Shown here: positions 34,838 through 43,609 of the stretch, one piece after another
Layout of the letters: each line of letters opens with the position of its first letter
Position numbering within the stretch: the first letter of the stretch is position 1
Assembly (NCBI GenBank): GCA_045649485.1
Contig: JAZRPZ010000063.1
Span: forward strand, 3,544 to 67,543
DNA: 64,000 nucleotides
Direction: 5' to 3'
Source of the DNA: RUG11247 sp045649485
GTDB lineage: Bacteria > Bacillota > Clostridia > Christensenellales > Aristaeellaceae
Translations under genes and position numbers: made by a program
Notes under the pieces: model-generated
Databases searched by the model: none
Told to the model about the DNA's origin: nothing
What the model saw: only the letters and a program-made list of their open reading frames with translations

Positions 34838-35323
34838 TCATTCCCGCAGTTCGGAAAATGCCACTCCGTTTTCGCCCGTTATGCCTGCGTACAGCGTTTC
34901 GGTATACCGGCCCTCGCGGCAGTAATGGGCTATCACATATTTTGCCGTGAAAGGCATGGCAAGCCCATCAATATCATCTATGTGAAACCACTTCAGAGTG
35001 CCTTCGTTCGAATGCACTTCCCTGCCATCCGCTTCCGGAAAATCGGCAAAGAAATAATAATTCTGGCGAATCTCACCGTTGGTATTTCGCAGTGTGATAT
35101 ATCTCAAAGTGAGATTACGAATGTCATTTTCGCAGAGACCTGTCTCTTCCCTCAATTCGCGCAGCACGCATGCCCGCGGGTCGTTGAGCTCAGATTCCTC
35201 AAAATGACCGCCGGCAGACCCCGTCCACACATTACTAACAACGCGTCCGCCTTCCTTGAACAAAAGCAGTACCTTCTCTCCTCTGAAGAGATATACCGCG
35301 GTCATATTTCGCAAATCACCCAT
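34838..35323 (-). CDS. Nudix hydrolase (MutT-like)
   Basis: A 161-aa Nudix protein cleaving nucleoside diphosphate derivatives, possibly oxidised dNTPs. The box reads GGHFEESELNDPRACVLREL followed by REETGL. Relative to the G-x5-E-x7-REUxEExGU consensus there are two extra residues between the first Glu and REL. The start is uncertain: ATG at 35323 is given, and a further ATG at 35305 behind GGGTGAT is possible. Confidence 0.85.
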   Translation of the reverse strand: MGDLRNMTAVYLFRGEKVLLLFKEGGRVVSNVWTGSAGGHFEESELNDPRACVLRELREETGLCENDIRNLTLRYITLRNTNGEIRQNYYFFADFPEADGREVHSNEGTLKWFHIDDIDGLAMPFTAKYVIAHYCREGRYTETLYAGITGENGVAFSELRE

Positions 35324-35477
35324 AATCCTTTGTCTCCGAATCAATAATCATTATACAGAATTATACCCCTCATCAAATAAGAAATCAACACGAAACGACA
35401 CAGCTGTTTAGCATTAAAACTGTGGATTTATATAGCCGGATGTGTTATACTGACAAAAAAGCAAAGGACAGACTTGT

Positions 35478-35930
35478 ATGTATAAAATTCTATTCGTTTG
35501 CCACGGCAATATCTGCCGTTCACCTATGGCCGAAATGGTAATGAAGGATATGGTGGCCAAAATGGGCATTGCCGATGAATTTGAGATAGCATCCGCTGCC
35601 ACCAGCACCGAGGAGATAGGAAATCCCGTATATCCCCCGGCACGCGCGGAGCTTGCCAGGCACAATATCAAGTGCGAAAAGCGCGGCGCCCGTCAGATAA
35701 TCAAGCGCGATTACACGGATTATGACCTGCTCATCGGCATGGACAGCGCCAATATCCGCAACATGAACCGCATGCTGGGCGGCGACCCTGACAACAAGAT
35801 ACACCTGCTGCTGGAATACGCCGGCATGCACAGAGATATTTCCGACCCTTGGTATTCCGGAAACTTTGACGCCACATATTCCGATGTATGCGCCGGCTGC
35901 AAGGGACTTCTGGATTATCTGGGCTATTGA
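35478..35930 (+). CDS. Low-molecular-weight protein tyrosine phosphatase
   Basis: A 150-aa LMW-PTP: VCHGNICRSPMAE is the C-x5-R-S P-loop at the N terminus, and SDPWYSGNFDATY holds the general-acid Asp in DPWY. These enzymes dephosphorylate tyrosine kinases or other small phosphoproteins. AAAGGA lies upstream of the ATG. It is probably cotranscribed with the asparaginase gene 29 nt downstream. Confidence 0.93.
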   Translation: MYKILFVCHGNICRSPMAEMVMKDMVAKMGIADEFEIASAATSTEEIGNPVYPPARAELARHNIKCEKRGARQIIKRDYTDYDLLIGMDSANIRNMNRMLGGDPDNKIHLLLEYAGMHRDISDPWYSGNFDATYSDVCAGCKGLLDYLGY

Positions 35931-35959
35931 TACTCACGACCGCAAAGGAGAATATTCAA

Positions 35960-36949
35960 ATGAAACGCATAGCACTTCTAGCAACCGGCGGCACCATCGC
36001 AAGCGTACAGAGTGATGACGGACTTACTCCCGGCATAGGCGGCAATCAGCTGATGCAGCTCATCCCACGCGCGCTGGAATCTGTTGAACTGGTCTGCAGG
36101 GACGTTTTCTCCCTCGACTCCAGCAACATCCAGCCCGAGGAATGGCGTATCCTTGCCCGCACCGTTTTTGACATACTGGACGAAGTTGACGGCGTGGTCA
36201 TAACCCACGGCACCGATACCATGGCATATTCCGCCGCAGCGCTGACTTTCATGCTGCGCAACGTGAATAAGCCCGTAGTGTTCACCGGTTCCCAGCTGCC
36301 CATAATGCATCCTCTTTCCGATGCACCCTGCAACCTCACAGAAGCGCTGGCAGTTGCTCAGTCCGCTCCCGCAGGCGTATATGTAGTATTCAACCACAAG
36401 ATAATCAGCGGCACTCACGCATTCAAGATGCGCACTACCTCCTTCGACGCATTCGAAAGCATCAATGCGCCGCTGGTAGGTTATATCGATGCCGATGGTC
36501 CCCATTACACCAATCCCCCCAAATATAAGCCCGATTCTGTCTGCAAGCTTGAGGACAGTCTCGACGAGCGCGTATTCCTGCTGAAACTGATGCCCGGTAC
36601 CTCCCCTGCCATTTTCGACTGGGTAGTGGAATCCGGCATGAAGGGTCTGGTAGTTGAGGCTTTCGGCATGGGCGGTCTGCACTATATACGCAGAAATCTG
36701 GTAGACAAGCTGAAGATGCTGGCCAACCACGGCGTATACACCATCGTAACCACTCAGTGTCTCTACGAAAAGGCTGATTTCTCCATCTACGAAGTCGGCC
36801 GCTCCGTACTGGCCCCCGGCAGCGTCTTCTCCGGACGCGATATGACCAGCGAAGCTGCGGTTGCAAAGCTGATGTGGGTGCTTGGCGACCCCGAAGACCG
36901 TCTGCCCCTTCTGAGCATAAGCGTACGCGGCGAAATGAAGGAAGACTGA
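35960..36949 (+). CDS. ansA: L-asparaginase (type I, cytoplasmic)
   Basis: 329 aa hydrolysing asparagine to aspartate and ammonia. ATGGTIAS contains the first catalytic Thr and THGTDTMAYSAAAL the second Thr-Asp pair; GSQLPI follows. There is no signal peptide and the length matches cytoplasmic AnsA. AAAGGAG precedes the ATG at 35960; an upstream in-frame start lies inside the phosphatase gene. Confidence 0.93.
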   Translation: MKRIALLATGGTIASVQSDDGLTPGIGGNQLMQLIPRALESVELVCRDVFSLDSSNIQPEEWRILARTVFDILDEVDGVVITHGTDTMAYSAAALTFMLRNVNKPVVFTGSQLPIMHPLSDAPCNLTEALAVAQSAPAGVYVVFNHKIISGTHAFKMRTTSFDAFESINAPLVGYIDADGPHYTNPPKYKPDSVCKLEDSLDERVFLLKLMPGTSPAIFDWVVESGMKGLVVEAFGMGGLHYIRRNLVDKLKMLANHGVYTIVTTQCLYEKADFSIYEVGRSVLAPGSVFSGRDMTSEAAVAKLMWVLGDPEDRLPLLSISVRGEMKED

Positions 36950-37004
36950 CATCGTATTACGCATACATTCGGCGCATAATCTGTCCGAAAGCAATCCGCT
37001 AATA

Positions 37005-37034
37005 TTGACCAACACTGACATGGCATGATATAAT
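37005..37034 (+). promoter_or_regulatory. Promoter of the tautomerase gene
   Basis: TTGACC (37005-37010), 18-nt spacer, TATAAT (37029-37034) as TGATATAAT. Confidence 0.75.
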
Positions 37035-37067
37035 AAGGCATCTAATTAACCGAAAGGGGAATTTATT

Positions 37068-37292
37068 ATGCCGTATATCGCAGTCAAGATGTGGCCCAAG
37101 GATGATGCTACCAAGAAGGTTCTCGCCGAAAAGATCTCTCTTGCCGTACAGGAAGCCATCGGCTGCCCTCCTCAGGCAGTTACCGTATCCCTTGAGGAGA
37201 TAGCTCAGGAAAAGTGGGTAGAGACCGTTGGTCCCGAACTGGAAGCCAAGAAGGACAAGATGTACATCGTCAAGGGTGAAAAGACCTGGTAA
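37068..37292 (+). CDS. 4-oxalocrotonate tautomerase-family protein
   Basis: A 74-aa member of the tautomerase superfamily with the catalytic N-terminal proline (MPYIAVKMWP; Pro1 after Met removal). DDATKKVLAEKISLAVQEAIGCPPQAVTVSLEE is typical. Its physiological substrate is unknown. Monocistronic, with its own promoter and a perfect palindromic terminator. Confidence 0.87.
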   Translation: MPYIAVKMWPKDDATKKVLAEKISLAVQEAIGCPPQAVTVSLEEIAQEKWVETVGPELEAKKDKMYIVKGEKTW

Positions 37293-37304
37293 ATTGAATA
37301 TTTC

Positions 37305-37335
37305 AGGCGCCTTCCTTACGGAAGGCGCCTTTTTT
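37305..37335. terminator. Terminator tautomerase / DUF4097
   Basis: Perfect stem AGGCGCCTTCC/GGAAGGCGCCT with T6. Confidence 0.9.
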
Positions 37336-38180
37336 CAATATACAGTTATGCTGATGTCGCCCGTGCTTGTGCTTACTTCACAAATGCCGCCATCAGTCGA
37401 CACAGGCACATTGATATCTCCTGTGCCGGTATCTGCCGAAAATATCTTCCCGGAAAGCAGATTGCCCGTTATATCCCCCGTGCTTGCGCTGAGATACAGC
37501 TCCGCTGCATCACAGTTTTCCAGCCGGATATCGCCTGTGCTGATATCTGCGCATATCTTTTCATCCGCAATAACATCAACGAACGAAACATCACCTGTGC
37601 CGCCATCGACATACATTCCTTTGCATGTAACTTCCGTAAGTTCGACTCCGCCGGTAGACAGACCAATGCTGATATCACCGGCACACACAATATGCGAAGC
37701 AGTAACATCTCCTGTTGAAACAGAAATATCAATCGTACCTGCAGTTATGCCGTCAATATCCACATCTGCAGCACTTCCTTCTATTACTATAGAAGAGTAT
37801 TCTCGCTCAGGCAGATATATTGTTATCTGCGGCGAATCAAAATCCAGACCAATATATTCATACCATTTTCCGTCGTCTGCTGCCTCTATCGTAAGCATGC
37901 CGTCTTCTGCACCGACCGAATGCATTTCATATTGTGCCTCATAGCAGACAACCTTACATATTCCGTCATCAGCTATCTTCAGAACAACATCGGTGGTATC
38001 CGTCATTACCGCAATACCGCTGAATTCTTCGTTAATCTCGTATACAGCGCTCTCATATTTCACAGTGCTCAGCTTTGCAAAATCCCAGCCGTAAACGGTC
38101 ATAACCGCCGCAAACATCACAATGCCGATCAGCATAAGAGAAACTGCGATACTAAACCTTGCTTTTATCTTCCTGCTCAT
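37335..38180 (-). CDS. DUF4097 beta-solenoid membrane protein
   Basis: 281 aa with one N-terminal transmembrane helix (~10-30). A beta-solenoid follows, built of ~20-residue turns marked by VSTGDV, LSTGGV, GGTGDV, ISTGDI, ASTGDI, TGTGDI and TSTGDI. It is the typical third gene of PadR-DUF1700-DUF4097 operons, whose exact function is unknown but which are often linked to the cell envelope. Its start overlaps the DUF1700 stop (TAATG). Confidence 0.88.
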   Translation of the reverse strand: MSRKIKARFSIAVSLMLIGIVMFAAVMTVYGWDFAKLSTVKYESAVYEINEEFSGIAVMTDTTDVVLKIADDGICKVVCYEAQYEMHSVGAEDGMLTIEAADDGKWYEYIGLDFDSPQITIYLPEREYSSIVIEGSAADVDIDGITAGTIDISVSTGDVTASHIVCAGDISIGLSTGGVELTEVTCKGMYVDGGTGDVSFVDVIADEKICADISTGDIRLENCDAAELYLSASTGDITGNLLSGKIFSADTGTGDINVPVSTDGGICEVSTSTGDISITVY

Positions 38181-38788
38181 TATACTTTCCTCCTTTTCGC
38201 AAGGCGCTTACCGACAGCGGAAGCTGTTTTTCTTATAATGAACCTGAATCCTCCGGCTGCGGCAATTCCGCCATAGAAGAGAAATACATTGAGACCGGCA
38301 CATACAAGGCTCACACCGATAACAGCCGTGCCGGCAAGGGGATTGCCGCTGACCATAAGCCATATTCCGCCAATGATTCCCGCAACCGCAACCACAGCTG
38401 TCGCAACGATCACTGCCCACAGCGCTGCCAGCACAGAAAAGGCCACTGCAAATGCGCTTATCAGCAGCGAAAGTACAACGGTAAAAGCACTTACCAACAG
38501 CGAGAGCCATACCGGCGAACCAAGTATCAGCAGCAGAGTATTCCATACGCTGCGCTTTTTTGCAGGCTCCGGTTTTTCTTCGGATACGTCAACGAATTTC
38601 TCTGCGAGTATCTGCATGACATTGCCGTCTACAGAGCCTATAACCGCTACCGCTTCTTCCTCCGAAAGCCCTTCTTCAATACGGTCATCTATCATCTCAC
38701 TGTAGAACAACAGCCGTTCTTCTTTTTCTTCACGCGGCATATCGGTCAATCGGCTGCCCAGACGTGCCAGAAATTCCTGTTTATTCAT
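38180..38788 (-). CDS. DUF1700 family membrane protein
   Basis: 202 aa. The N-terminal ~65 residues (KQEFLARLGSRLTDMPREEKEERLLFYSEMIDDRIEEG) are the DUF1700 HAAS-like helical domain. They are followed by several transmembrane helices and a basic tail (RLAKRRKV). The start at 38788 overlaps the PadR stop (ATGAATAA), so translation is coupled. An ATG 9 nt earlier would sit directly on the ribosome site. Confidence 0.88.
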   Translation of the reverse strand: MNKQEFLARLGSRLTDMPREEKEERLLFYSEMIDDRIEEGLSEEEAVAVIGSVDGNVMQILAEKFVDVSEEKPEPAKKRSVWNTLLLILGSPVWLSLLVSAFTVVLSLLISAFAVAFSVLAALWAVIVATAVVAVAGIIGGIWLMVSGNPLAGTAVIGVSLVCAGLNVFLFYGGIAAAGGFRFIIRKTASAVGKRLAKRRKV

Positions 38789-39101
38789 TTGTTTCATCCT
38801 CCCTGGTCACGAATCGATATATCGCCATGATGTCCTCCCAGTCATACTTGAAATCTTCTATGCGTTTCAGGCCCGCTTCGGTAATATGGTAATATTTGCG
38901 CAGTCTTCCGCCATATTCAACCGTCGTCACCGTCAGCATATAGGCTGATTCCAGACGTTTCAGAATGGTATACAGCGTAGATTCGGAAAGTTCGATATAC
39001 GGTTTCATATCTTTTATTATTTTATAGCCGTATGACTCACCGTTCTTTATCGCTGCCAGCACACACACTTCGAGAAGCCCTCTTTTCAGCTGAACATCCA
39101 T
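38781..39101 (-). CDS. PadR-family transcriptional regulator
   Basis: A 106-aa winged-helix repressor: LKRGLLEVCVLAAIKNGESYGYKI, then ESTLYTILKRLESAYML (recognition helix), then GGRLRKYYHITEAGL (wing). It is the first gene of the PadR-DUF1700-DUF4097 operon and probably autoregulates it. GATAT/ATATC inverted elements overlap the -10 region. Confidence 0.92.
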   Translation of the reverse strand: MDVQLKRGLLEVCVLAAIKNGESYGYKIIKDMKPYIELSESTLYTILKRLESAYMLTVTTVEYGGRLRKYYHITEAGLKRIEDFKYDWEDIMAIYRFVTREDETNE

Positions 39102-39125
39102 ACAATACCCCCTTACGCGATATAC

Positions 39126-39154
39126 ATCATATCACGAAGTATTGTATTTGTCAA
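39126..39154 (-). promoter_or_regulatory. Promoter of the padR operon
   Basis: Minus-strand TTGACA (39149-39154) and TATGAT (39126-39131), 17-nt spacer, close to the padR start. Confidence 0.75.
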
Positions 39155-39165
39155 TCAACCAAAAA

Positions 39166-39196
39166 TAGAGAGACTTCTTTCAAAGTCTCTCTATCA
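39166..39196 (-). terminator. Terminator after the small membrane protein
   Basis: Stem TAGAGAGACTT/AAGTCTCTCTA, directly downstream of the gene at 39212. Confidence 0.8.
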
Positions 39197-39211
39197 TATA
39201 TTTTTATACGG

Positions 39212-39415
39212 TCAGTCGTAAAAATCTATTCCGGAAATCATATTGGCACCGTTTGCGTTCTTTTCGACGGGTTTATTGATGCCCGTTATACTATCGGTGA
39301 TAAGATTTCCTGCGGCAGCAAGCAGCAGTACCGCAGCAATTATCGCAGCCGCCATAAATTTATTTACCTTCGTGTTCTTTGTATATCTTATCCCGCAGCT
39401 TCCGTTGCACTTCAT
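39212..39415 (-). CDS. Small single-pass membrane protein
   Basis: 67 aa: a short cysteine-containing N terminus (MKCNGSCGIRYTKNTK), a hydrophobic helix of about 18 residues, and a polar tail. GAGGTGA is 5 nt before the ATG at 39415. The gene has its own terminator but no recognised family. Confidence 0.65.
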   Translation of the reverse strand: MKCNGSCGIRYTKNTKVNKFMAAAIIAAVLLLAAAGNLITDSITGINKPVEKNANGANMISGIDFYD

Positions 39416-39511
39416 ATCCGTCACCTCTTTTTATTTATTGATCCTGATTTATAAATAACCGTTTTCCCCATTTTTCTAACGCTGCAAAACCGTATTACAC
39501 ATTTTTTCATA

Positions 39512-39542
39512 AAAAAATGAGGAGCTTATGCTCCTCATTTTC
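39512..39542 (-). terminator. Terminator after the zinc-ribbon protein
   Basis: Stem ATGAGGAGC/GCTCCTCAT, A7 before and T4 after. Confidence 0.82.
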
Positions 39543-39554
39543 TTATCAAAACCA

Positions 39555-40070
39555 TCAATTCTCGTGATTATACCAGAATTCGGCAGAATCTACGCTGGTC
39601 AGCGCAGGCGTCATAGTCATAACGAACATATCGTCGCTGAAGTCAATCTTGATGATCTTATAACCATCGATACGGATTTCATCGCCGGAGATAACTTCAT
39701 AATCATATACGGCGATATTCTGGTCGATATAATAGCTGTCGAAATCGTATTCGATCTCTTTGCCGTCAAAATCAAGACGCAGAGTATAATAAGTGTCGCT
39801 ATCGCCCTGTTCCACGCGGGACCAGTCAATAGTAGTAAGCTTATCGGAAAGCTCATTGATTGCACGCTTTTTGGCAATTGCCATAACGCCGCCAACAATG
39901 CCGCCGATGATAGCCAGGGCAACAACGATAGCAACAACGATGATAATAACCTTGCTGCCATTCTTCTTTGCAGGGGCTGCGGAAGCCGCAGGTGCTTCTG
40001 CGCTCTGACCGCAGGCAGGGCAGAACTTTACTTCTTCGGGTATCTGAGTCCCGCACTTGGTACAATACAT
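39555..40070 (-). CDS. Zinc-ribbon membrane protein
   Basis: 171 aa. The N-terminal zinc ribbon MYCTKCGTQIPEEVKFCPACGQ has two CxxC pairs, followed by an Ala/Pro linker, a transmembrane helix (~45-65) and an extracytoplasmic acidic beta domain. The architecture is common in Firmicutes and the function unknown. GAGGTGG is 9 nt before the ATG at 40070. Confidence 0.8.
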   Translation of the reverse strand: MYCTKCGTQIPEEVKFCPACGQSAEAPAASAAPAKKNGSKVIIIVVAIVVALAIIGGIVGGVMAIAKKRAINELSDKLTTIDWSRVEQGDSDTYYTLRLDFDGKEIEYDFDSYYIDQNIAVYDYEVISGDEIRIDGYKIIKIDFSDDMFVMTMTPALTSVDSAEFWYNHEN

Positions 40071-40154
40071 ATATATTCCACCTCTCAAAATGCTTTTTAT
40101 ATTATACCATCAATCAAAAACATCAGCAAGCCTGAGGCACATTCAAAATACCGC

Positions 40155-40183
40155 TTGTTACATATTTTATTATATGGTATCAT
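40155..40183 (+). promoter_or_regulatory. Promoter of the FGGY kinase gene
   Basis: TTGTTA (40155-40160), 17-nt spacer, TATCAT (40178-40183). Confidence 0.6.
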
Positions 40184-40218
40184 ATAATCAGCAAACTACT
40201 CAAAAGGAGCGAATATAT

Positions 40219-41745
40219 ATGAATACCTTTCTTGGCATCGAACTGGGCTCCACACGCATAAAGGCTGTGGCCATCAATGAAAAGCATGTTCCCGTTTCTT
40301 CCGGCGATTATACCTGGGCTTCCTCTTTTGAAAACGGCATCTGGACCTACGATATATCCGAAGCCTGGACCGGCCTCAAGACCGCGATCCGCGGTGTGGA
40401 AAACCGTGAAAGCGTAAAGGCTGCCGGTATCTCCGGAATGATGCACGGCTATCTCGCCTTTGACAAGGACTGGAATCTGCTTGCTCCCTTCCGCACATGG
40501 CAGAATACCATCACCGCACAGGCTGCTGCCGAGCTGACCGGTATTTTCGGATTCAATGTGCCCCAGAGATGGTCCATTGCCCATCTGTATCAGGCAGTAC
40601 TCAACGGCGAAAAGCACGTGAAGGATATCGCCCACATAACCACTCTCGCAGGATATGTGCATTACATGCTCACGGGCGTCAATGCCATCGGCGTCGGTGA
40701 AGCATCCGGCATGTTCCCCATCGACAGCGAACTCATGTGCTATGACGGCGTTATGATCAGGAAATTCCGCGAACTGGTAAAGGACCGCGATCTGGGCTGG
40801 GATATCATCGATGTGCTGCCCGGCGTTCTGCCCGCAGGCGCAAGCGCAGGCGTTCTCACCGAAGCAGGCGCTGCACTCATCGACAATCTGCTGCCTGCGG
40901 GCACTCCTTTTGCGCCTGCAGAGGGTGACGCAGGCACAGGCATGACCGCCACCAACGCTGTAGCTCCCCGCACCGGCAACGTATCCGCCGGTACTTCCAT
41001 CTTCTCCATGATCGTACTCGAGAAGCCCCTCTCCAAGGTATATGAAGAGATAGACATGGTCACCACCCCCTCCGGCAAGCCCGTAGCCATGGTTCACTGC
41101 AACAACTGCACCAATGACACCAATGCATGGGCAAATGTTATCCGCGAGATGACCACCCTCTTCGGCGCCGATGTATCCACCGGCGAATTGTACACCAAGC
41201 TTTACGAGATAAGCCTTCAGGGCGATTCTGACTGCGGCGGCGTAATGGTCTGCAACTACATGGCAGGCGAGGGCATTACCCATCTGGATTCCGGCCGTCC
41301 CATGGTGCTGCGCCGTCCCGGTGCGAAGTTCACCCTCGCAAACTTCATGCGCGCACAGCTGTATGCTACCATGTCTACCCTCAAGCTGGGCATGGACATC
41401 CTGGCCGGCGATAACGTAGCTATCGACTCCCTCACCGGACACGGCGGACTTTTCAAGACCCCCGTTGTCGGCCAGAAATACATGGCTGCCGCCTGCAACG
41501 CACCTGTCACCTGCATGGAGACTGCCGGCGAAGGCGGTCCCTACGGCATGGCACTGCTGGCAGCATACATGTTCAACAAGGCAGAAGATGAAACTCTCGA
41601 AGATTATCTCAATGCCAATGTATTTGCCGATGCAAAGAGCTCCACTCTCTCCCCCGATAAGGATGACGTTGAGGGCTTCAACCGCTATATTGCCGACTTC
41701 ACCAAGCTTGTGGATGTCGAACGCGCAGCTGTTGAGCTTATCTGA
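40219..41745 (+). CDS. FGGY-family carbohydrate kinase
   Basis: A 508-aa sugar kinase of the xylulokinase/ribulokinase/gluconokinase family. The N-terminal GIELGSTRIKAVAI is the phosphate-1 loop. AAGISGMMHGYLAFD and FRTWQNTITAQAAAEL form the sugar site, and AGTSIFSM and AGEGGPYGMALLAAYM the C-terminal ATP domain. The phosphorylated sugar is unknown; xylulose or ribulose are candidates. AAAAGGAG precedes the ATG. Monocistronic, with a strong terminator. Confidence 0.88.
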   Translation: MNTFLGIELGSTRIKAVAINEKHVPVSSGDYTWASSFENGIWTYDISEAWTGLKTAIRGVENRESVKAAGISGMMHGYLAFDKDWNLLAPFRTWQNTITAQAAAELTGIFGFNVPQRWSIAHLYQAVLNGEKHVKDIAHITTLAGYVHYMLTGVNAIGVGEASGMFPIDSELMCYDGVMIRKFRELVKDRDLGWDIIDVLPGVLPAGASAGVLTEAGAALIDNLLPAGTPFAPAEGDAGTGMTATNAVAPRTGNVSAGTSIFSMIVLEKPLSKVYEEIDMVTTPSGKPVAMVHCNNCTNDTNAWANVIREMTTLFGADVSTGELYTKLYEISLQGDSDCGGVMVCNYMAGEGITHLDSGRPMVLRRPGAKFTLANFMRAQLYATMSTLKLGMDILAGDNVAIDSLTGHGGLFKTPVVGQKYMAAACNAPVTCMETAGEGGPYGMALLAAYMFNKAEDETLEDYLNANVFADAKSSTLSPDKDDVEGFNRYIADFTKLVDVERAAVELI

Positions 41746-41751
41746 ATCCCA

Positions 41752-41789
41752 TAAAAAAGTACCGCAGAATATCTGCGGTACTTTTTTTG
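41752..41789 (+). terminator. Terminator after the FGGY kinase gene
   Basis: Stem AAAAAAGTACCGCAGA/TCTGCGGTACTTTTTT. Confidence 0.92.
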
Positions 41790-41839
41790 CATGACCATAT
41801 GAATATTCATACTGAGTTTATAAATATAGGTTATTGTAA

Positions 41840-42012
41840 TACTGCCCGATATTGGGCAGGCTATATCCTGAATTGCTTTAATACAAGTACAGCAAAAGCG
41901 ACGCGTGCATAACGGTGCAGACGGAAAAGTCACCGGGCGCGATTCTATCATTGATAGAATTAAAGGAAGCTGAGTTGACAACAGAAGTTGCGGGATGTTA
42001 TCCTTTAATCAT
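41840..42012 (+). promoter_or_regulatory. Multi-hairpin leader of the DUF5685-DnaJ operon
   Basis: Successive hairpins: CTGCCC/GGGCAG, TTGCT/AGCAA, an irregular CGCG...CGGT...GAC/GTC-ACCG...CGCG stem, ATTCTATC/GATAGAAT, and a 9-bp stem ATTAAAGGA (41959-41967) with TCCTTTAAT (42001-42009) enclosing CAAC-AGAA-GTTG. The last stem ends 4 nt before AGGAGG. No ORF or known riboswitch consensus is recognised. TTGACA at 41975 with TATCCT at 41999 could be an internal promoter. Confidence 0.45.
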
Positions 42013-42024
42013 CAGGAGGCGCTT

Positions 42025-42864
42025 ATGTTTGGCTATGTGGTAGTAAACCGGGAGACGATCTCTCCCGAAAGCGAAGCACGTTACCGCGCGTATTACTGCG
42101 GATTGTGCAAAGCACTCAGAAAACGGCATGGCTTGTCGGGTGCGCTCACATTGAGCAACGACATGACATTCCTCTATATGCTGCTCACCGCGCTTTATGA
42201 GCCCGAGGAGACTTACGGCAGTGAGCGCTGCATGATGCATCCCATAAAAAAGCACGACTGGATATACAGCGAAGCCGCAGATTATGCCGCGGATATGAAT
42301 GTGATGCTGGCCTATCATCTGTGTATGGATTCGTGGCGGGATGAAAAGAAACTTTTCTCGCTTGCGGAAGCCAATCTCATCAAGAAGGCTTACGAAAAAG
42401 TGGCCCGGATCTACCCTGAGAAATGCGAATTCGTGGGCGATATGATACGAGCTCTCTCCGATATCGAGTCAAAAGCTCCCAACGGCGATATAGACAGTCC
42501 CACAAACCTGACGGGTGAACTTATCGGCGAGATATTCGCCTGGAAGGATGACGAATGGAAAAACCCGCTCACGCGCATGGGCGCTGCTCTGGGCAGGTTC
42601 ATTTACATCATGGACGCTTATGACGACCTGCCGAAAGACCTGAAAAAGAATTGCTATAATCCACTGAAGCCCATTGCCGATGTGGAAGATTATGAGGACA
42701 GGTGCCTCGATATGCTTACGATGCACATTGCCGAATGCACGGAAGAATTCGAGATGCTGCCGATCATACGCGATGCGGGGCTCATCCGCAACGTACTGTA
42801 TTCCGGCGTATGGAGCAAATACGCCTTCATCCAGAACAGGAAGGACAAGGACAACAAGAAATGA
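42025..42864 (+). CDS. DUF5685-like protein
   Basis: A 279-aa protein recognised by MFGYVVVNRETISPESEARYRAYYCGLCKAL, containing a CGLC pair, and by GRFIYIMDAYDDLPKDLKKNCYNPL near 195. The latter Asp-rich DAYDDLPKD stretch recalls the trans-isoprenyl/phytoene synthase fold but is not proof. It belongs to a Firmicutes family often found next to a J-domain gene. AGGAGG is 6 nt before the ATG. The stop overlaps the next start (ATGA), so the two are translationally coupled. Confidence 0.8.
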   Translation: MFGYVVVNRETISPESEARYRAYYCGLCKALRKRHGLSGALTLSNDMTFLYMLLTALYEPEETYGSERCMMHPIKKHDWIYSEAADYAADMNVMLAYHLCMDSWRDEKKLFSLAEANLIKKAYEKVARIYPEKCEFVGDMIRALSDIESKAPNGDIDSPTNLTGELIGEIFAWKDDEWKNPLTRMGAALGRFIYIMDAYDDLPKDLKKNCYNPLKPIADVEDYEDRCLDMLTMHIAECTEEFEMLPIIRDAGLIRNVLYSGVWSKYAFIQNRKDKDNKK

Positions 42865-43565
42865 ACGATCCCTTCAGCACGCTTGGTGTTACGCCAAACG
42901 CCACCGAAGATGAAATAAAATCTGCATACCGCAAACTCGCCAAGAAATATCATCCCGATGTCAACGGCGGTTCAGCCGATTCGGAAGCCAAGATGAAAGA
43001 GATCAACGAGGCTTATTCCGAAGCCCTGAAGATAAAGCGCAGCGGCGGCACATATAATCCCGGCGCACGCAATGCCGGCGGCTATCAGCAGGGCGGTTAT
43101 GGATATTCCCGTCAGCAGGCGGGCTATGACGATCCCTTTGCCGGATTCGGTTTTGGCGATTTTGGCTTTGGCGGTTATCAGCGCACCGGCTATCAGTCCA
43201 CCGACCCCGAGCTGCGCGCAGTACGCAATTATATAAATGCCGGCCATTATCAGGAGGCAATAAATCTGCTACAGCGCACCAGTTCCCGCTCCGCAGAATG
43301 GTTCTATCTCTCCGCCCGCGCCAACATCGGTCTGGGCAATCGGGCCGCCGCGCTCAATTATGCACGTCAGGCTGCACAGATGGATCCCGATAATTACGAA
43401 TATGCACAGCTGCTGGCACGACTGGAAGGCAATGCCAATGCTTACCGGCACCGCAGCACCACTTACGGAGGCATCCCCCTCACCCAGTGCAATAACCCCT
43501 GTATGTGGATATGCTTCATGAATATGCTCTGCAATTTCTGCTGCGGCGGTTTCTACTGCTGCTGA
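42861..43565 (+). CDS. J-domain protein with TPR-like and Cys-rich C terminus
   Basis: 234 aa. The N-terminal J domain (NDPFSTLGVTPNATEDEIKSAYRKLAKKYHPDVNGG) has the HPD that stimulates DnaK. A Gly/Tyr/Phe-rich linker (~70-115) and a TPR-like helical part (YINAGHYQEAINLLQR, WFYLSARANIGLG) follow. The C terminus packs eight cysteines in about 26 residues (CNNPCMWICFMNMLCNFCC...). This lacks the usual DnaJ zinc-finger spacing and is probably membrane- or metal-associated. It is coupled to the DUF5685 gene. Confidence 0.85.
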   Translation: MNDPFSTLGVTPNATEDEIKSAYRKLAKKYHPDVNGGSADSEAKMKEINEAYSEALKIKRSGGTYNPGARNAGGYQQGGYGYSRQQAGYDDPFAGFGFGDFGFGGYQRTGYQSTDPELRAVRNYINAGHYQEAINLLQRTSSRSAEWFYLSARANIGLGNRAAALNYARQAAQMDPDNYEYAQLLARLEGNANAYRHRSTTYGGIPLTQCNNPCMWICFMNMLCNFCCGGFYCC

Positions 43566-43566
43566 T

Positions 43567-43609
43567 AAAAAAAGACCTCTTAGCCATAAAATGCTAAGAG
43601 GTCTTTTTT
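43567..43609. terminator. Bidirectional terminator DnaJ / PHP
   Basis: Perfect stem AAAAAAGACCTCTTAGC/GCTAAGAGGTCTTTTTT. Confidence 0.92.
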
